Assembly: GCA_038223055.1 (NCBI GenBank)
Contig: JBBRHF010000051.1
Span: 1-23,813, forward strand
Direction: 5' to 3'
Source of the DNA: JBBRHF01 sp038223055
Lineage (GTDB): Bacteria > Actinomycetota > Actinomycetes > JACCUZ01
Length of the DNA: 23,813 nt
In this document: positions 21,745 through 23,813 of the stretch, piece by piece
Numbering within the stretch: the first letter of the stretch is position 1
Layout: each line of letters opens with the position of its first letter
Translations under genes and position numbers: made by a program
Notes under the pieces: model-generated
The model's database searches: none
The model's input: the letters and a program-made list of their open reading frames with translations, nothing else
What the model was told of the DNA's origin: nothing

Positions 21745-21788
21745 CGTCCGAACACGCGGGGGCCCCGGACTCCGCTTGTTCGGACGTT
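21743..21788. terminator. Bidirectional terminator between convergent genes
   Basis: AACGTCCGAACA (21743-21754) and TGTTCGGACGTT (21777-21788) form a perfect 12-bp inverted repeat. The 22-base loop contains GGGGCCCC. It sits between the plus-strand ferredoxin-like gene (its TAA overlaps the stem) and the minus-strand msrA, so it can serve both. Confidence 0.75.
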
Positions 21789-21813
21789 GCGGTGGTTGGG
21801 CCGGAGGGCGCGG

Positions 21814-22473
21814 CTACTCGCTGGTGCGGGCGACACCGATGGGGCAGGACATGCCGGTCCCGCCGATGCCGCAGTAGCCGCCCGGGTTCTTGTGCAGGTA
21901 CTGCTGGTGGTAGTCCTCGGCGAAGAAGAACTCGCTCAGCGGGACGATCTCGGTGGTGATCTCGCCGAACCCGCCGGCCTCGAGCACCGGCTCGAACGCT
22001 TCCCGCGTCCTGATGGCGGCGGCACGCTGGTCCGCGTCGCTCACATAGATGCCGGAGCGGTAGTTGGTGCCCACGTCGTTGCCCTGGCGGAAACCCTGGG
22101 TCGGGTCGTGGCCCTCCCAGAAGACCTTGAGCAGGTCGGCGTAGGACATCGTGGCGGGGTCGAAGACGACCTGCACGACCTCGTTGTGGCCGGTGCGCCC
22201 GGAACAGACCTCGTCGTACGTCGGGTTGGGCGTCACGCCCCCGGCGTATCCCACGGCGGTGGACCAGACCCCCGGCAGCGACCAGAACATCCGCTCGGCG
22301 CCCCAGAAGCAGCCAAGCCCGAAGACGGCGGTCTGCAGGCCCCGCGGGTAGGGGCCCTCGATCGGGTTGCCGAGGACGGCGTGGCGGGCGGGGACGGGAT
22401 AGGGACGGACCGGCCGGCCGGGCAGGGCCTCGTCGGCGGACGGCAGCTGACGCTTGAAGCGGGCAAAGAGCAT
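21814..22473 (-). CDS. msrA: Peptide methionine sulfoxide reductase MsrA
   Basis: The 219-residue enzyme reduces methionine-S-sulfoxide in proteins and free methionine. It has the catalytic motif GCFWGAE with Cys55. The MsrA core follows ('VGYAGG', 'PTYDEVCSGRTGHNEVVQVVFDP', 'QGNDVGTNYRSGIY'). The C-terminal resolving cysteines are C201 and C210 ('GGYCGIGGTGMSCPIG'). ATG 22473 has an AGGAGG Shine-Dalgarno sequence 9 bases upstream; an in-frame ATG 27 bases further upstream is less likely. It is divergent from metB, with a 118-bp shared promoter region. Confidence 0.96.
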   Translation of the reverse strand: MLFARFKRQLPSADEALPGRPVRPYPVPARHAVLGNPIEGPYPRGLQTAVFGLGCFWGAERMFWSLPGVWSTAVGYAGGVTPNPTYDEVCSGRTGHNEVVQVVFDPATMSYADLLKVFWEGHDPTQGFRQGNDVGTNYRSGIYVSDADQRAAAIRTREAFEPVLEAGGFGEITTEIVPLSEFFFAEDYHQQYLHKNPGGYCGIGGTGMSCPIGVARTSE

Positions 22474-22511
22474 GGTGTTGGACCTCCTGACGGGGGACAA
22501 CGAGCGGGGGA

Positions 22512-22535
22512 CCGCCTCGATTCCGCACCAGGCGG
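22512..22535. promoter_or_regulatory. Inverted repeat in the msrA-metB intergenic region
   Basis: CCGCCT (22512-22517) and AGGCGG (22530-22535) form a 6-bp inverted repeat with a 12-base centre between the divergent promoters. It could be an operator or part of a leader hairpin; evidence is weak. Confidence 0.25.
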
Positions 22536-22579
22536 GTCCGCCGTCGCGTGCGGGTCCACCCTCGACGTGGTGAGCGGCC

Positions 22580-22585
22580 TACGCT
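22580..22585 (+). promoter_or_regulatory. -10 element of metB, leaderless
   Basis: TACGCT lies 6 bases before ATG 22592, with no Shine-Dalgarno sequence between, so the transcript is probably leaderless. No -35 hexamer is convincing. Confidence 0.4.
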
Positions 22586-22591
22586 GCGGCC

Positions 22592-23725
22592 ATGCACTTC
22601 GAGACGCTCGCGATCCATGCCGGCCAGGAGCCGGACCCGACGACCGGCGCGGTGGTCCCGCCGATCTACCAGACCTCGACGTACAAGCAGGACGGGGTCG
22701 GGGGACTGCGCGGCGGCTACGAGTACAGCCGCAGCGCCAACCCCACCCGCACCGCGCTGGAGGAGTGTCTGGCCGCGCTGGAGGGCGGCCGGCGAGGGCT
22801 GGCGTTCGCGTCCGGGCTCGCCGCCGAGGACACCCTGCTGCGCGCCCTGTGTGTGCCCGGTGACCACGTCGTCATCCCGGGCGACGCCTACGGCGGCACC
22901 TACCGGCTGTTCGCCCAGGTGCTGCACCGGTGGGGGCTGGAGTTCACGCCCTCGGCCGGCGACGACGTCGACGCGTTCCGGCGGGCCGTGCGGCCCGGCC
23001 AGACCAAGGTCGTGTGGGTCGAGACGCCGACCAACCCGCTGCTGGGCATCGCCGACATCGAGGCGCTGGCCCAGGTGGCACACGCGGCGGGAGCCGTCCT
23101 CGTCGTCGACAACACGTTCGCCTCGCCCTACCTTCAGCAGCCCCTCGTGCTGGGCGCCGACGTGGTGGTGCACTCCACGACGAAGTACATGGGCGGACAT
23201 TCCGACGTCGTCGGGGGTGCCCTGGTGCTGCGCGAGAGCGAGCTCGCTGAGCGGGTCGCCTACCACCAGAACGCGATGGGAGCCGTCGCCGGGCCGTTCG
23301 ACGCGTGGCTGGTGCTGCGGGGGATCAAGACCCTTGGAGTGCGCATGGACCGGCACAGCGCCAACGCCGAGCGCGTCGTGGAGCTTCTCGTCGCGCACCC
23401 CAAGGTCACCCGGGTCCTCTATCCCGGGCTGCCCGACCACCCCGGCCACGGGGTCGCCGCCAAGCAGATGAAGTCCTTCGGCGGCATCGTGTCCTTCCGG
23501 CTCGGGAGCGAGGACGAGGCCGTCGCCGTCTGCAACCGGGCCCGTCTGTTCACCCTCGGGGAGTCCCTCGGCGGCGTCGAGTCGCTGATCGAGCACCCCG
23601 GCCGGATGACCCACGCCTCGGTCGCGGGCTCGCCCTTGGAGGTGCCGGGCGACCTCGTGCGGCTCTCCGTCGGCATCGAGGCTGTCGACGACCTGCTCGA
23701 GGACCTCGCCCAGGCCCTGGGGTGA
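22592..23725 (+). CDS. metB: Cystathionine gamma-synthase (or gamma-lyase)
   Basis: The 377-residue PLP enzyme belongs to the Cys/Met metabolism family. Key motifs are 'YEYSRSANPTR' (cofactor phosphate contact), 'VVDNTFASPY' (Asp173 holding the pyridine N) and 'HSTTKYMGGHSD' with Lys198 forming the Schiff base, ending in 'RLSVGIEAVDDLLEDL'. It joins an activated homoserine with cysteine to make cystathionine, or in a gamma-lyase role cleaves it. With cystathionine beta-synthase in the same window both directions of transsulfuration are possible, so lyase activity cannot be excluded. The stop overlaps the next start (GTGA). Confidence 0.93.
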   Translation: MHFETLAIHAGQEPDPTTGAVVPPIYQTSTYKQDGVGGLRGGYEYSRSANPTRTALEECLAALEGGRRGLAFASGLAAEDTLLRALCVPGDHVVIPGDAYGGTYRLFAQVLHRWGLEFTPSAGDDVDAFRRAVRPGQTKVVWVETPTNPLLGIADIEALAQVAHAAGAVLVVDNTFASPYLQQPLVLGADVVVHSTTKYMGGHSDVVGGALVLRESELAERVAYHQNAMGAVAGPFDAWLVLRGIKTLGVRMDRHSANAERVVELLVAHPKVTRVLYPGLPDHPGHGVAAKQMKSFGGIVSFRLGSEDEAVAVCNRARLFTLGESLGGVESLIEHPGRMTHASVAGSPLEVPGDLVRLSVGIEAVDDLLEDLAQALG

Positions 23726-23813
23726 ACCCGGAGTCGCCGCGCGTCGTCTGCGTCGACTTCGGGTCCACCTTCACCAAGGCCGCGCTGGTCGAGCTGGGCA
23801 GCGGCCGGTTGCT
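23722..23813 (+). CDS. 5' end of a MutL-like protein (glutamate mutase-associated ATPase), truncated by the window
   Basis: GTG 23722 overlaps the metB stop (GTGA). The 30 visible residues read VNPESPRVVCVDFGSTFTKA..., the phosphate-1 motif of actin/ASKHA-fold ATPases as it appears in the MutL (glutamate mutase reactivase) family. This is not the DNA mismatch-repair MutL. Only the N-terminus is visible, so the assignment is tentative. Confidence 0.6.
   Translation, partial: MNPESPRVVCVDFGSTFTKAALVELGSGRL

Noticed and set aside
22474..22591. Possible SAM-responsive riboswitch upstream of metB
   Set aside because: The metB promoter appears leaderless, so there is no leader to hold a riboswitch, and no SAM-riboswitch core was recognised.

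Overview
The window is very GC-rich, uses many GTG starts, and has several leaderless-looking promoters, an NDH-2 dehydrogenase, a family-5 uracil-DNA glycosylase and a sucrase/ferredoxin-like protein. All of this points to an actinobacterium; the family cannot be fixed from sequence reading alone. Genes are densely packed, often with GTGA or ATGA stop/start overlaps. Short tandem repeats recur at gene boundaries and in protein tails.

Positions 1-6834 hold a carbohydrate-utilisation locus. It contains the 3' end of a beta-galactosidase-like (GH35-type) glycosidase, a LacI-family repressor with a perfect 14-bp palindromic operator at its start codon, a CUT1-type ABC importer (lipoprotein plus two permeases) and a secreted glucoamylase-like/GH144-type hydrolase. 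The repressor is the first gene of its own operon, so the sugar signal probably controls itself, import and extracellular cleavage together. A beta-1,2-glucan or similar beta-glucan substrate is a reasonable inference but is not proven.

Positions 6900-12000 are housekeeping. They hold a dienelactone-hydrolase remnant, a family-5 uracil-DNA glycosylase, ndh, a 21-codon bridging ORF, a double-ACT protein, a peptide deformylase, an unusual tRNA with anticodon UAA but no long variable arm, a Bax inhibitor-1 family membrane protein with a strong terminator, and a DUF4287 protein. Next come a mostly non-coding stretch that may encode a small RNA, and an unknown 138-aa gene fed by a six-unit 17-bp repeat promoter.

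Positions 13000-16830 carry a thiolase and an SGNH hydrolase on the minus strand, divergent from cystathionine beta-synthase. With cystathionine gamma-synthase at 22592 and MsrA at 21814, this gives a loose sulfur-amino-acid theme.

Positions 16900-21790 are the most novel part. Two translationally coupled AAA-type ATPases (the first with a C-terminal winged helix) sit behind a promoter bearing an inverted repeat. They are followed by a small Asp/Gly/Ala repeat protein, a cupin_4 (JmjC-type) Fe(II)/2-oxoglutarate oxygenase and a translationally coupled [2Fe-2S] sucrase/ferredoxin-like protein. I propose a peptide-modification system in which the oxygenase hydroxylates the repeat protein. The window ends with msrA, metB and the first codons of a MutL-like (glutamate mutase reactivase) gene.
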